Part shown: positions 8,668 through 16,458 of the stretch, piece by piece | Layout: the number at the start of each line of letters is the position of its first letter | How positions within the stretch are numbered: the stretch's first letter is position 1 | Assembly (NCBI GenBank): GCA_039208045.1 | Contig: JBCCRH010000068.1 | Span: 1 to 17,913, forward strand | DNA: 17,913 bases | Direction: 5' to 3' | DNA from: JBCCRH01 sp039208045 | GTDB lineage: Bacteria > Bacteroidota > Bacteroidia > Chitinophagales > Saprospiraceae | Made by a program: the position numbers and the translations under genes | The notes under the pieces: generated by a model | Seen by the model: only the letters and a program-made list of their open reading frames with translations | Told to the model about the DNA's origin: nothing | Databases searched by the model: none

Positions 8668-8685
8668 ATTGGATCATTATCCAAT
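8668..8685. promoter_or_regulatory. Perfect 7-bp inverted repeat, operator or small hairpin
   Basis: ATTGGAT-CATT-ATCCAAT is an exact inverted repeat with a four-base loop, a stable small hairpin if transcribed or a dimeric regulator site if not. It is about 180 bases upstream of the small membrane protein gene at 8869. Confidence 0.35.
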
Positions 8686-8751
8686 AGGTTCCTTTCAGCT
8701 CTAGCGTCCAAATTCCCATGGAACGCTTAATTAACATAGTTTACTTCTTGG

Positions 8752-8766
8752 ATAGGTAATACCTAT
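8752..8766. promoter_or_regulatory. Perfect dyad ATAGGTA-A-TACCTAT, operator-like
   Basis: Seven-base arms flank a single central base, so it cannot form an RNA hairpin with a normal loop and is better read as a protein-binding site for a dimer. It lies 103 bases before the start at 8869, with a second small dyad (GTCTA-GGT-TAGAC) directly after it. Confidence 0.35.
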
Positions 8767-8868
8767 TAGTCTAGGTTAGACAAGTTACATGTACACATAC
8801 CATTACAATGTATGGTCATGCGTAATATAGATACACCTATGCCAAGATAGCTGCAAAACCATCACATT

Positions 8869-9246
8869 ATGCAAACCCTGTATACCCCAAACTGGGCTTC
8901 TATCAGAACCTTTCTGATAATGTTTACCTTAATCGCTCTCTTTATTTTAAATCCTGGCTTTCAAGAGATGAAAGCTCATCTGAATTATAAACGTTACGCT
9001 GAACTAAAGCAGTCTGATAATGTAATCGTTGAAATAGCAGATTGGATCGGTGAGTTCGAGGTCTGCCGCCGTAACTGCCTTTTCTTTAGTTTTTTCACGA
9101 TAAGTTATCAGTCTATTTTCTTGACAGAGCCCACAGAGGCTCAACTTTACGTAGGTATTGCTGACCACATCATGTTGGTTGATACCCGATCACTTAAAAA
9201 AATGAGTTGGTTGCGAAGCAACCAATGCACGTACATTGATTTTTGA
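8869..9246 (+). CDS. Small membrane-anchored protein, DUF4359-like
   Basis: This reading frame codes for 125 residues. A hydrophobic helix covers about residues 12-28 (IRTFLIMFTLIALFILNP), followed directly by a 'NPGFQEMKAHLNYKRY' segment and then CRRNCLFFSFFTIS and LYVGIADHIMLV. The order 'NP...Y', 'R-N-x-FFS-x-(Y/F)T' and 'Y-x-GI' matches what I know of the DUF4359 family of small exported or membrane-tethered proteins of unknown role; the match is by eye. It is likely inner-membrane anchored with the soluble part outside. It is divergent from the 942-residue gene across the dyad-rich spacer, and an imperfect hairpin follows its stop codon. Another possibility is that it is a decayed or chance frame in AT-rich DNA, but the motif order argues for a real gene. 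Confidence 0.55.
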   Translation: MQTLYTPNWASIRTFLIMFTLIALFILNPGFQEMKAHLNYKRYAELKQSDNVIVEIADWIGEFEVCRRNCLFFSFFTISYQSIFLTEPTEAQLYVGIADHIMLVDTRSLKKMSWLRSNQCTYIDF

Positions 9247-9249
9247 GTA

Positions 9250-9280
9250 GGTGGGGCCTTGGCTGCCACCAAGGACACCC
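9250..9280 (+). terminator. Hairpin just after the small membrane protein gene, possible terminator
   Basis: CCTTGG (9257-9262) and CCAAGG (9269-9274) pair around CTGCCA, and the outer GGTG/CACC bases extend the stem imperfectly. It begins four bases after the TGA at 9244-9246. The T-run expected of an intrinsic terminator is missing. Confidence 0.35.
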
Positions 9281-9358
9281 TGACTCATTCTGAATGGCTA
9301 CCACATAAATGATAGCATCCAGCTTTTGTCTTTTAACCTTAATAGTAAAGATAAGAAA

Positions 9359-9448
9359 GCTTGTTGAATTTTAAACTTGGTAGCTCTAATTACTGCTATT
9401 TCCTTGATTTCTGACACTTTTTGCACTCACTTTTTAAAATCAACAAGC
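9359..9448. repeat. 16-17 bp inverted repeat around a 57-base segment, directly before the next start codon
   Basis: GCTTGTTGAATTTTAAA (9359-9375) is the reverse complement of TTTAAAATCAACAAGC (9433-9448) apart from one bulged A. The right arm ends one base before the ATG at 9450. The segment between the arms (9376-9432) holds no evident TAnnTTTG promoter on either strand. The structure could be a leader hairpin, a small insertion remnant or recombination sites. Confidence 0.7.
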
Positions 9449-9449
9449 C

Positions 9450-10052
9450 ATGATGAAAGGGTTAATCCTCCTATTATTTGGCATGCTTCTTGGAATACTT
9501 TTGTTTAGTTCTTACAAGCAAGCAAATTCCACAAAAGAAGAACTTGCCAACGTCCAAGCTAGATTGGATACTACCGAACAGCAGCTTTATCAATCAGAAC
9601 AGCAGCGCAACAAACTGGTTATTTGTATTGATTCTTTAAAGCTATCGATTCAGCTCTTAGAACAAGAACTTCTGAAAGCAAATCAGCAAGCTGCACAAGA
9701 TGCCATTACCATTGATAGCCTCTCGCGACTCACTGAGTATCAGCGTATTCATTTTGAAAGCTATCGCAAAGAACTGTATAAAGACTATCAAGATCGGCTC
9801 AAAGAGAATGGTAGAAAGTTGAAAGACTTCTACCAGGGAAAAAAGCAGCGTAGAGATCAAAAGTTAAACGCCCCTAGATCGACTTCTTACCATCAATTTG
9901 CTTCCCAAAAAAAAACGGCGAAGACACTAAACGATAAAAAGAAGATTTCTGTGCACGATGTATGGAAAGTAATGCTTTTTATCTCTTCAACCACAGTTAT
10001 AGGTGCAGCTATCGTAAGCCGATTCTACAAACCTAAGTCTTTCCGTCTTTGA
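9450..10052 (+). CDS. Coiled-coil protein with N- and C-terminal membrane segments
   Basis: I do not recognise this 200-residue protein as a named family. An N-terminal hydrophobic helix (about 4-20, ILLLFGMLLGILLF) is followed by a long heptad-like, Glu/Gln/Leu-rich coiled coil (about 27-130). A basic, Ser/Lys-rich linker (about 130-168, with KKQRRDQK and KKTAKTLNDKKK) leads to a second hydrophobic helix (about 171-189, VWKVMLFISSTTVIGAAIV) and a short basic tail. Both ends may sit in the membrane, with the coiled coil on one side, giving a hairpin-like rod. A spanner or scaffold role fits the layout but is not shown. Two ATGs are adjacent (9450 and 9453) and either could serve. The gene ends before a strong terminator shared with the subtilase gene. 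Confidence 0.75.
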   Translation: MMKGLILLLFGMLLGILLFSSYKQANSTKEELANVQARLDTTEQQLYQSEQQRNKLVICIDSLKLSIQLLEQELLKANQQAAQDAITIDSLSRLTEYQRIHFESYRKELYKDYQDRLKENGRKLKDFYQGKKQRRDQKLNAPRSTSYHQFASQKKTAKTLNDKKKISVHDVWKVMLFISSTTVIGAAIVSRFYKPKSFRL

Positions 10053-10068
10053 GGAATAGAGGAATAAC

Positions 10069-10100
10069 CAAGGCCGGACGTAACGTTCGGCCTTGATTTT
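10069..10100. terminator. Intrinsic terminator between convergent genes
   Basis: CAAGGCCG (10069-10076) pairs exactly with CGGCCTTG (10088-10095), and inner ACGT bases can extend the stem. ATTTTCTC follows on the plus strand, so it terminates the coiled-coil gene. It also lies 17 bases beyond the subtilase stop on the other strand and may serve both, though the T-run on the minus side (GGTTATTCC) is poorer. Confidence 0.8.
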
Positions 10101-10116
10101 CTCTACAACGCACATA

Positions 10117-13100
10117 TTATCTACTCCCCGCCACCACCAACCGCTCCGTCCAGTACCGATCCTCCACGCGTATTACAATGGAATAAATCCCTGGGCTTAA
10201 GCCAGAAATATCCAAAGCATGGGTCGGTTGCTCAATGCGGGGAGCGTTTTCCTGGTGGATCAGCTGGCCCAGCTTGTTGTAAAAGCTGAAAGTGATGGCC
10301 TCTCCAATTGCTTTATCTAATGCTAAGAAGATTCGATCATTGGCCGGGTTGGGGTACATGCTGATGGTTAAAGCTGAGGCTTGTTCTGTAGGGGCGTCGG
10401 CATTACCTATTTCTAATGCCGTATCCGTGAATGTTGTGCCTAAGAGTTGGTTTGATTGCTCTGGAGCACGTGCGATACTACCGTTGGCGGTGGTGATAAG
10501 GATATTAAAATCTTCCACTTCCCCATAGCCAAAATTATCACAAGCGGGGGGGGAAGCACCGTACTTCATAGCCACTCGCATGCGAGTGGTTCCCAGCAAA
10601 GCAGTGTTAGGCACCTGTATGGCCCCCTGCACTTGACCTGCAATATTATAAGCTGTGTAAACGGTCTCTCCTAAGTCTTCAAAATCACCGTCCTGATTAT
10701 AATCAATCCACACGTGCCAGTACTCCTTGTAAGCAGTCCCTAGGTACCCCGGTGTTAAGACTAGTAGATACCCTCCATTTTTAAATAGCGTCCACGTAGT
10801 CGCTTCATGGTAGATATAGCCTCCATTGGCCCCACTGACTATGGAACTGGAGCCTAAGCTGACCCGCTCAATCCATTCGTAAGTGGTGCTGCTGCTCTGC
10901 GCAGTACAATAGCCATCTAGCATAGCTTCAACAATAAAGGTTTTGATTTTTTGGCATCCTCCTGCATCGGTCACTGTGAGGGTGTAACTCCCCGGCGGAA
11001 GGTTATCTAAATCTTCTGTAGAGGCGCCATTTGACCATTGGTAAACGTACGGCGGAGTACCGTTATTCACATTAACATCTATATAACCATCGTCCTCATT
11101 TTCCACTGTACCAGCAATTCCTGTAATATCCATTTCAATAATTCCATCTAGCGCTACATCTACCAAATAGGTACACCCGCCACCATCTGTTATATTGATC
11201 CAATAATCTCCTGTTCCTAATTGGCTGATCGCGTTCGTAGTAGCGCCAGTATTCCAAGCTACATCATAAGGAGGAGCACCTCCACTTATAAAGGCAGTAA
11301 TAGAGCCGGTATTGTTGGTGCCACATCGTGGAGATACTTTCGTAAAATCAACTGTAATAGGCGCTGGCCCAGCTATGGTAACGGCTCCTACGACAGTGCA
11401 ACCACCTATATCTGTAACCGTGATCGGGTAGGTTCCTATTGCTTGGTTGACTAAAAAGTAATTGGTTTCCCCATTTCCCCAAAGGTAGCTGTAAGGCCCC
11501 TGTCCACCAGTAGCGACAACTACAGCAACGCCATTCTGATCGTCCGGACAACTCACATCTGCGGTGTAAAAACTCAATTCAAGATCACCTATTAACTGAA
11601 CATCAAAGTATTTGACGATCGAACAGTTATTTTGATCAGTAATAGTAACCGCATGGCTCCCACTATTCAAGCCTGCTACAGCTGGCCCATTTGCCCCCGA
11701 GCTCCAACTATATGCATAGGGAGGATTGCCCCCAGCAGCTACTACAGATGCCGTGCCATTACCCATATTACAGCCAATGTCGGTTGCACTGACAGAAGCA
11801 ACAATCGGAGGCGGAGAAGTAATAGTGTAGGTACGAACTAATTGTTGATCACCATCCGATATAGTCACGGTGTAATTACCTGCACCCAGTTGGGTAATCG
11901 TACTGCCCACTTGCCCATTGCTCCACAGGTAGGTATATGAGCCACTACCTCCAGCAGCTTGTACCGAAATCCAACCATTGGCCCCATTTCCACAGCTATT
12001 TTGCTCTAGCTGAAAAGAAGCAATGGTGAGTGTGCTGGGTGGATTGTCGTCATTGCCGTCATCCATATCTTCATCAATACAAAAATAATGGGAGGCTTCG
12101 CTACCAAAATTTCCACCGCTTGCTAAGATCGTACCATTAGCTGTAGAAAGGGCATAGCTCCCTTGCCCATTCGAGCAGCAGATACCATCCCCAAGCGCAT
12201 CGTACATATGCAGTCGGTAGCAGCCTTCGGGGAGGCATTTTTCAATAACGATATTGGAAAAGTTATCATATCCATTATAGGGGCCGCCTGAGGCCACCAC
12301 TTGGTTAGAAAGGTTCTGAATTTCCCAGCGCGTTTCCGCAGGGTAGATGTCAAAGTCGATTTGGAGGCTTACGGGCACTTCGCAGGGCAGGTAGGTATAC
12401 GCTTTCGCAAATGACCGGCGACCAATAATTTGGTCGTTGTAGCGGGCACGTACGCTGTACCAATCTTGTTGTTGTGGACTTGCGTCAATGGCATAGTTGG
12501 TGCCGCTTGTGGTGCCAATGATTTTCATATACTTATCCTCTAAGCGATACACATCATACCGATTGGCTCCTGGTACGGGCGGCCAGGAGACGAATGCTTC
12601 CTGACTACTCTCTGTATTGAAAACAAATTGCGGTTGCCCCAAAATATGGAATCGCCCAGGAGAAGTTTCTATGCGACTACCGCGCTTAATACGGATAAAT
12701 ACCTCCCCACTTATCGCGTTAGGCACCCGCCAGTCGTAGGAGCGCTTCGTTCCACTCACTGCATTATCAATCGTTGTCCACGTGCTCTTGTTATCCACAG
12801 AATATTGTAATTCGAAGGTCCCATAGTCTTCCAGTGCATCCCAGCGGATCACCTCAGTTTCGCCAGGCACCATTGACTCTCCTCCAACCGGATAAGTAAG
12901 TGCTAGCGATTTTTCCACGAAAGTGTATACCAAATAGAACGACTGTGGCCCCTGAGGAACGGCGTGCCCTTTTACTCTAATTCGGTAAGAACCTGCCTGG
13001 GGATTATCAATTACCACTTGCTCCATGTTGTTCACGCGATCATAGCCAGCGTAAGCTGGTGCCATTAGGCTATCTAAATTGGCCGAAATAGGTAACACCC

Positions 13101-14832
13101 AGGGCTGCCGATACTGTCCATTTGGTAATTGTACCCGCATATCCAAATCGTTGACGAGCGCCCTATTCGCCATCGGCGCTCCGGCAGGGTCTAGCCAATA
13201 GATCATAAATCGTGCTTGAGCCATACCCGCAGGCACCGTTACTTGAATCAGGGAATTGCCTTTATTAGCTACTTGGCCACTTCGTATATTCCCTTGCTCC
13301 ACGGTCTCTATAGCTCGCTTGGCATGTACGCGGCCCCATCCTGTAAAGTAGTCGGGCCCAGGTAGAAAAATGTCTTCGGCGCTATTCAGCAAGACTGCTT
13401 TTACTAAAGAAGCGGCAGGTTTTACTCCATTATTAACGCTCTGATACGCCTCAAATAGCAAAGCTGCCACCCCTGCCACACTGGGTGCTGCCGCTGAAGT
13501 GCCACCGCCCAAGCGATAGCCATTATTATCGTCTATAGTGAGATTACCCTGCCCTTGGCCACTAATATCAGGCTTAATGCGGCCATCGAGTGTTGGCCCT
13601 CGGCTACTCGAACCGTGTAGCTGATCATTGTACAAAACGTTAGCTACCGCAATGGCGTGTTTAGAAGACTTGCGCCCTCCTGCGATGTTACCAAAAAACT
13701 TTCCGAACTGATCGGTTATGCTCCCATACTTCGTATTACAATCGGAGTTGGCGCTATTACCAGCTGAGAAGACATGCAGCACCCGATCATGCTGATACAT
13801 CTGGGCATCTAAAAAATTCGCATTGGTATTGTAAAAAGCCCCACAGCCTTCTCCATAAGAAGTAGAAGTTACTACCGTACCAAGACTCTGATAATTGGAT
13901 ATAGCATTAGTGACATGCGTATAGCCATCAATTTTAAAGATATGTACTTCCGTCCCCGGTGCCACTCCTAACGCTAGGGGATCAATATTACCTGCACCTG
14001 CTAAAATTCCGACTACCATCTCTCCGTGATCTCCAACATTGGAGGTGGTATGATGCGTTGTCCGTCCTTTCAGGTCTTCATGAAATACCGTACCATCATC
14101 AGCTACCGCTACAGCAACACTTGATCCATCGTAGCCTGTTTCCGCTCCGGTGTTTACCAAATTCACAGCGTGTAGTGTTCTTCCTCTCACCCCCTCTGGT
14201 GTAGAAGTACTTTCCACAGGCTCTACATACATAACGGCAGGCTCTTGAGTCAGTGTTTCCAATTCCGCAAGGCTTAGCTGTACTCGAAGTACATCCCCAC
14301 CTGATCGCTGCGGCTTAAATCCTCTAGACCAAAGGCGAGTCTCTAATTGGGCAACAGTAATATCGGGAAAACTTTTTACCTGTACCCAAAATCGATTATC
14401 CTGGTAGGCATGGAGTGGGATTTGTTGGTGAGTCAGCTCACTGGAATATTTGTAGGACGGTAAATAGGGTGCAACCTGGGTAATGCCTGTAGCAGCCAAG
14501 TTTGTAGTGGGTTGCACCTTGGCTAAGTAGGTATGCGCTGGTATGTAGTAGAGCAATTTTAAGCCTTCTTGCTCCAGTTTTTTCTGCTCAGACAAGGAAG
14601 GAAAATCTTGAAATTGAACTAGTAAGTACAAGGAACCTTCCACATAGGAATTCTCCCAGGCGTACTGTTGGATTTCTTGAACGGGTACCCAGTTATCTGG
14701 ATTAGTTGATCCAGATTTGAAATTAGCCTCTAAAACTGGTTTTTTTGTTGTACTCGTTTGCGTTTGGGTTTGGCCATGTATTTCAGCCCCCCACAGTAGT
14801 AGGCTGAGAAATGCCATTGTAAAACCTCTCAT
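10117..14832 (-). CDS. Giant secreted subtilase (S8 peptidase) with SprB-like repeats and T9SS type A tail
   Basis: This 1571-residue secreted serine protease starts with a signal peptide (1-20, MRGFTMAFLSLLLWGAEIHG). A propeptide-like region covers about 45-210. The S8 catalytic domain covers about 230-515, with Asp245 in VAVADDG, His269 in GDHGEMVVG, the oxyanion Asn359 in FSAGNS, and Ser446 in GGGTSAAAPSVAG; all key residues are present. A jelly-roll-like domain follows (about 525-640), then an Ig/PKD-like YPVGGE domain (about 645-730) and an FN3-like domain (about 735-812). A cysteine-rich CYRLHMYDALGDGICC domain lies at about 817-918. Five SprB-like repeats cover about 935-1303, and a GEVED domain covers about 1310-1446 (HVWIDYNQDGDFED, FGYGEVEDF). 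The type A sorting domain is at about 1485-1571 (MYPNPANDRIFLAL, GLSPGIYSIVI). The protein is exported by Sec and then T9SS, and probably degrades external protein while attached through its repeats. It converges with the coiled-coil gene and stands alone. Confidence 0.95.
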   Translation of the reverse strand: MRGFTMAFLSLLLWGAEIHGQTQTQTSTTKKPVLEANFKSGSTNPDNWVPVQEIQQYAWENSYVEGSLYLLVQFQDFPSLSEQKKLEQEGLKLLYYIPAHTYLAKVQPTTNLAATGITQVAPYLPSYKYSSELTHQQIPLHAYQDNRFWVQVKSFPDITVAQLETRLWSRGFKPQRSGGDVLRVQLSLAELETLTQEPAVMYVEPVESTSTPEGVRGRTLHAVNLVNTGAETGYDGSSVAVAVADDGTVFHEDLKGRTTHHTTSNVGDHGEMVVGILAGAGNIDPLALGVAPGTEVHIFKIDGYTHVTNAISNYQSLGTVVTSTSYGEGCGAFYNTNANFLDAQMYQHDRVLHVFSAGNSANSDCNTKYGSITDQFGKFFGNIAGGRKSSKHAIAVANVLYNDQLHGSSSRGPTLDGRIKPDISGQGQGNLTIDDNNGYRLGGGTSAAAPSVAGVAALLFEAYQSVNNGVKPAASLVKAVLLNSAEDIFLPGPDYFTGWGRVHAKRAIETVEQGNIRSGQVANKGNSLIQVTVPAGMAQARFMIYWLDPAGAPMANRALVNDLDMRVQLPNGQYRQPWVLPISANLDSLMAPAYAGYDRVNNMEQVVIDNPQAGSYRIRVKGHAVPQGPQSFYLVYTFVEKSLALTYPVGGESMVPGETEVIRWDALEDYGTFELQYSVDNKSTWTTIDNAVSGTKRSYDWRVPNAISGEVFIRIKRGSRIETSPGRFHILGQPQFVFNTESSQEAFVSWPPVPGANRYDVYRLEDKYMKIIGTTSGTNYAIDASPQQQDWYSVRARYNDQIIGRRSFAKAYTYLPCEVPVSLQIDFDIYPAETRWEIQNLSNQVVASGGPYNGYDNFSNIVIEKCLPEGCYRLHMYDALGDGICCSNGQGSYALSTANGTILASGGNFGSEASHYFCIDEDMDDGNDDNPPSTLTIASFQLEQNSCGNGANGWISVQAAGGSGSYTYLWSNGQVGSTITQLGAGNYTVTISDGDQQLVRTYTITSPPPIVASVSATDIGCNMGNGTASVVAAGGNPPYAYSWSSGANGPAVAGLNSGSHAVTITDQNNCSIVKYFDVQLIGDLELSFYTADVSCPDDQNGVAVVVATGGQGPYSYLWGNGETNYFLVNQAIGTYPITVTDIGGCTVVGAVTIAGPAPITVDFTKVSPRCGTNNTGSITAFISGGAPPYDVAWNTGATTNAISQLGTGDYWINITDGGGCTYLVDVALDGIIEMDITGIAGTVENEDDGYIDVNVNNGTPPYVYQWSNGASTEDLDNLPPGSYTLTVTDAGGCQKIKTFIVEAMLDGYCTAQSSSTTYEWIERVSLGSSSIVSGANGGYIYHEATTWTLFKNGGYLLVLTPGYLGTAYKEYWHVWIDYNQDGDFEDLGETVYTAYNIAGQVQGAIQVPNTALLGTTRMRVAMKYGASPPACDNFGYGEVEDFNILITTANGSIARAPEQSNQLLGTTFTDTALEIGNADAPTEQASALTISMYPNPANDRIFLALDKAIGEAITFSFYNKLGQLIHQENAPRIEQPTHALDISGLSPGIYSIVIRVEDRYWTERLVVAGSR

Positions 14833-15417
14833 GTTTCGTGTAAATTTGTCTCAAAAATTTGCAAAGCTCTCTTGTCGCAAACCAACCGGTTTATCGATAT
14901 TCTCTCTTGCAACGCAAAGCGAGTATGGTAGGAAAATAGACTAAAAATGAATTCTAGACCTTATCCTGAATACTCCACTGCGTTGAGTTAATTCAGTTCT
15001 TAAGGCCTCCCCGTAAACAAAAAATGTTGTGTAGTTTAAGTTATGTGTACTTAAAATCCTGAAAAATAAAGTGTGTAATTGAGATAGAGCATAGCATATT
15101 AACTATCGCCTATGGGAATAGGTAATGCGAAGTTTCAGACCGTCTAATTTCAAGTCAATAGTTAGTTAAAAGCCTGTAAAGTAAGGTGGGAAATCGATAG
15201 GATATCCCTCTAAGTGTTATTTATTCTCGTAGCAAATATAGAAACAAATTCAAAAAAAGTCCATATTGATGTTTAAATAATATTTTATAAGTATGATTTT
15301 TCGCCTACTACTACTATGTCGCAAATCAGACACAGGTACGTTTAAGAGCTGATAATGAAATAACTAAATACCGTTAAAAAGATGAATCATTAAGTTGTAG
15401 TGCATACAAAATAAGCA
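14833..15417. other. 585-base gene-free spacer upstream of the subtilase gene
   Basis: This AT-rich sequence lies between the oxyR stop and the subtilase start, both on the minus strand. I see no reading frame with protein-like features. Near its left end are a possible subtilase promoter and an imperfect direct repeat (CTCTCTTGTCGCAAACC at about 14868 and CTCTCTTGCAACGCAAAGC at about 14900). A TATATTTG box on the minus strand (15240-15233) matches the Bacteroidota -7 consensus but has no well-placed -33 partner and would give a leader of about 400 bases. The rest shows nothing I can name. Confidence 0.6.
14852..14881 (-). promoter_or_regulatory. Possible Bacteroidota-type promoter of the subtilase gene
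   Basis: On the minus strand a TTTG (14881-14878) is followed after 18 bases by AATTTTTG (14859-14852), one base off the TAnnTTTG -7 consensus. Transcription would begin about 15 bases before the ATG at 14832, a very short leader. The call rests on consensus match alone. Confidence 0.3.
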
Positions 15418-16371
15418 TCATTTCACCTTGATCTTAGTAGGAACTCTAATGGCCCCCTCCTTATTTAGCAGTCTTTTCGGCAAGTTTTCTTTAATCACCT
15501 CGCACAGTTTACTCATAGCTCTCTTCTTGCCATGATTGGGTAAATGCAATAAACTAAGCTCCCGTACCCGATCTGGGCCCTTTATCTTTTTGATCATTTC
15601 TTCTCGCTCACTCCCAAATTGTAAGGTGGTCAGCTCTGGCAAAAAGGTTACTCCTCCTTTAAACTCTACAATTCTGCATAGTGACTCTATAGAATTACTC
15701 TCAAAATAAAAGAGACTCTCCGAGTCCTGCTCTTTTACAATCTCACAAATATTATCTACCTGATCTCTAAAGCAATTCCCCTCCTTCAGTAACCACAAAT
15801 CTTCAATTGGTATCTCCTCTACCTGCACCTGCTTTTGTTGAAACAATGGATGTTTTTCGGAAACAAACAACAAAAATCGCTCATAAAAAAGAGGCACTAT
15901 CGTAAACATTAATTTGCTCTCAATAGGCGTAGAGACAATACCTCCATCAAAGGTACCCACCTTAATTCCTTGAATGATCTCCTCCGTCAAGGCCTCTTCC
16001 ATATGAATCTTTAGCGTAGGATAGGTAGTATTGACCTCCCTTATGAACAGTGGAATAAGGTAGGGAGCTAAGGTAGGAATAATACCCAGGCGTAAGGATC
16101 CACTCAGTTCTTCTCGAAGCGACTGCGCCAAGTTATGAAGTTGGTGCGCATCTGTAACTAGTAACTGCGCTCGCTCCAAGAAAAGATTGCCCTCATAAGT
16201 GGCCTTTACCTTCTTTTGAGACCGATCAAAAAGCAACAAGCTTACTTCCTCCTCTAGTTTCTTAATCTGTATACTCATAGCAGGCTGCGAAATACCAACT
16301 GCTTTTGCAGCTCGCCCATAGCTCCCATAGCGGCGCAGCGCTAAGGCATATTCCAGCTGTTGTAATGTCAT
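15418..16371 (-). CDS. oxyR: OxyR-type peroxide-sensing LysR regulator
   Basis: This 317-residue LysR-family regulator has an N-terminal helix-turn-helix at about 1-60 (YGRAAKAVGISQPAMSIQIKKLEEE). A substrate-type domain from about 92 (LRLGIIPTLAPYLIP) extends to about 295. In that domain LLKEGNCFRDQVDNICE contains Cys200 and Cys209, spaced exactly as the redox pair Cys199/Cys208 of Escherichia coli OxyR and followed by the family's 'S-IESL-R-V--G-GVTFLP' segment. Hydrogen peroxide is expected to join the two cysteines and switch the tetramer into an activator of antioxidant genes. Both cysteines being present supports a working sensor. It is divergent from an ankyrin-repeat gene across 87 bases, and LysR regulators often control the divergent gene and themselves. 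No catalase or peroxiredoxin gene is inside the window. The start is the first Met of the helix-turn-helix domain, the usual position. Confidence 0.9.
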   Translation of the reverse strand: MTLQQLEYALALRRYGSYGRAAKAVGISQPAMSIQIKKLEEEVSLLLFDRSQKKVKATYEGNLFLERAQLLVTDAHQLHNLAQSLREELSGSLRLGIIPTLAPYLIPLFIREVNTTYPTLKIHMEEALTEEIIQGIKVGTFDGGIVSTPIESKLMFTIVPLFYERFLLFVSEKHPLFQQKQVQVEEIPIEDLWLLKEGNCFRDQVDNICEIVKEQDSESLFYFESNSIESLCRIVEFKGGVTFLPELTTLQFGSEREEMIKKIKGPDRVRELSLLHLPNHGKKRAMSKLCEVIKENLPKRLLNKEGAIRVPTKIKVK

Positions 16372-16378
16372 ACCAATT

Positions 16379-16425
16379 GATAATAATTATTTATCGTAAC
16401 ATAAAAATAATAAATCTTACTTATC
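16379..16425. promoter_or_regulatory. Probable OxyR binding region between oxyR and the ankyrin gene
   Basis: GATAATAATTATTTATC (16379-16395) is a near-perfect palindrome with GATA/TATC ends. TTATCGTA occurs at 16391-16398 and again at 16421-16428, 30 bases apart, close to three helical turns. AT-rich dyads with TA/AT half-sites in an OxyR/LysR divergent promoter fit a tetramer contact over four adjacent grooves. The palindrome lies about 50 bases upstream of the predicted ankyrin transcript start, where LysR activators usually bind. Confidence 0.5.
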
Positions 16426-16426
16426 G

Positions 16427-16434
16427 TAGTTTTG
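16427..16434 (+). promoter_or_regulatory. -7 box of the ankyrin gene promoter
   Basis: TAGTTTTG fits the Bacteroidota -7 consensus TAnnTTTG in every fixed position. No TTTG or TTG lies at the -33 distance (about 16404), as expected of a promoter that needs an activator. Transcription would start near 16440, leaving a leader of about 19 bases before the ATG at 16459. Confidence 0.5.
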
Positions 16435-16458
16435 TTGTAATCAAAATCAACTTGCTTT

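Larger units (their letters stand above)
8397..8868. other. 472-base AT-rich spacer with a cluster of dyads
   Basis: No convincing reading frame is present. The spacer separates the 942-residue gene (-) from a small membrane protein gene (+). Its right half holds at least four inverted repeats within about 150 bases: ATTGGAT/ATCCAAT at 8668-8685, ATAGGTA/TACCTAT at 8752-8766, GTCTA/TAGAC at 8769-8781, and a longer imperfect one at 8788-8820 that starts and ends with CATG. The left half is plain AT-rich sequence. No clear TAnnTTTG promoter was found in front of the 942-residue gene; a TAATTTTT near 8440 on the minus strand is one base off. Confidence 0.6.

Noticed and set aside
8645..8716. tRNA-like stretch with a hairpin and a GGTTC near 8687
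   Set aside because: The GGTTC is not followed by the T-loop pattern, and no acceptor stem or anticodon arm can be drawn around it.
10950..12000. Tandem DNA repeat or CRISPR-like array within the subtilase gene
   Set aside because: The periodicity comes from SprB-like protein repeats; the DNA units differ too much for an array and stay in frame.
15233..15240. TATATTTG box on the minus strand as the main subtilase promoter
   Set aside because: It matches the -7 consensus but has no partner at the -33 distance and would leave a leader of about 400 bases; a nearer candidate exists at 14852-14881.
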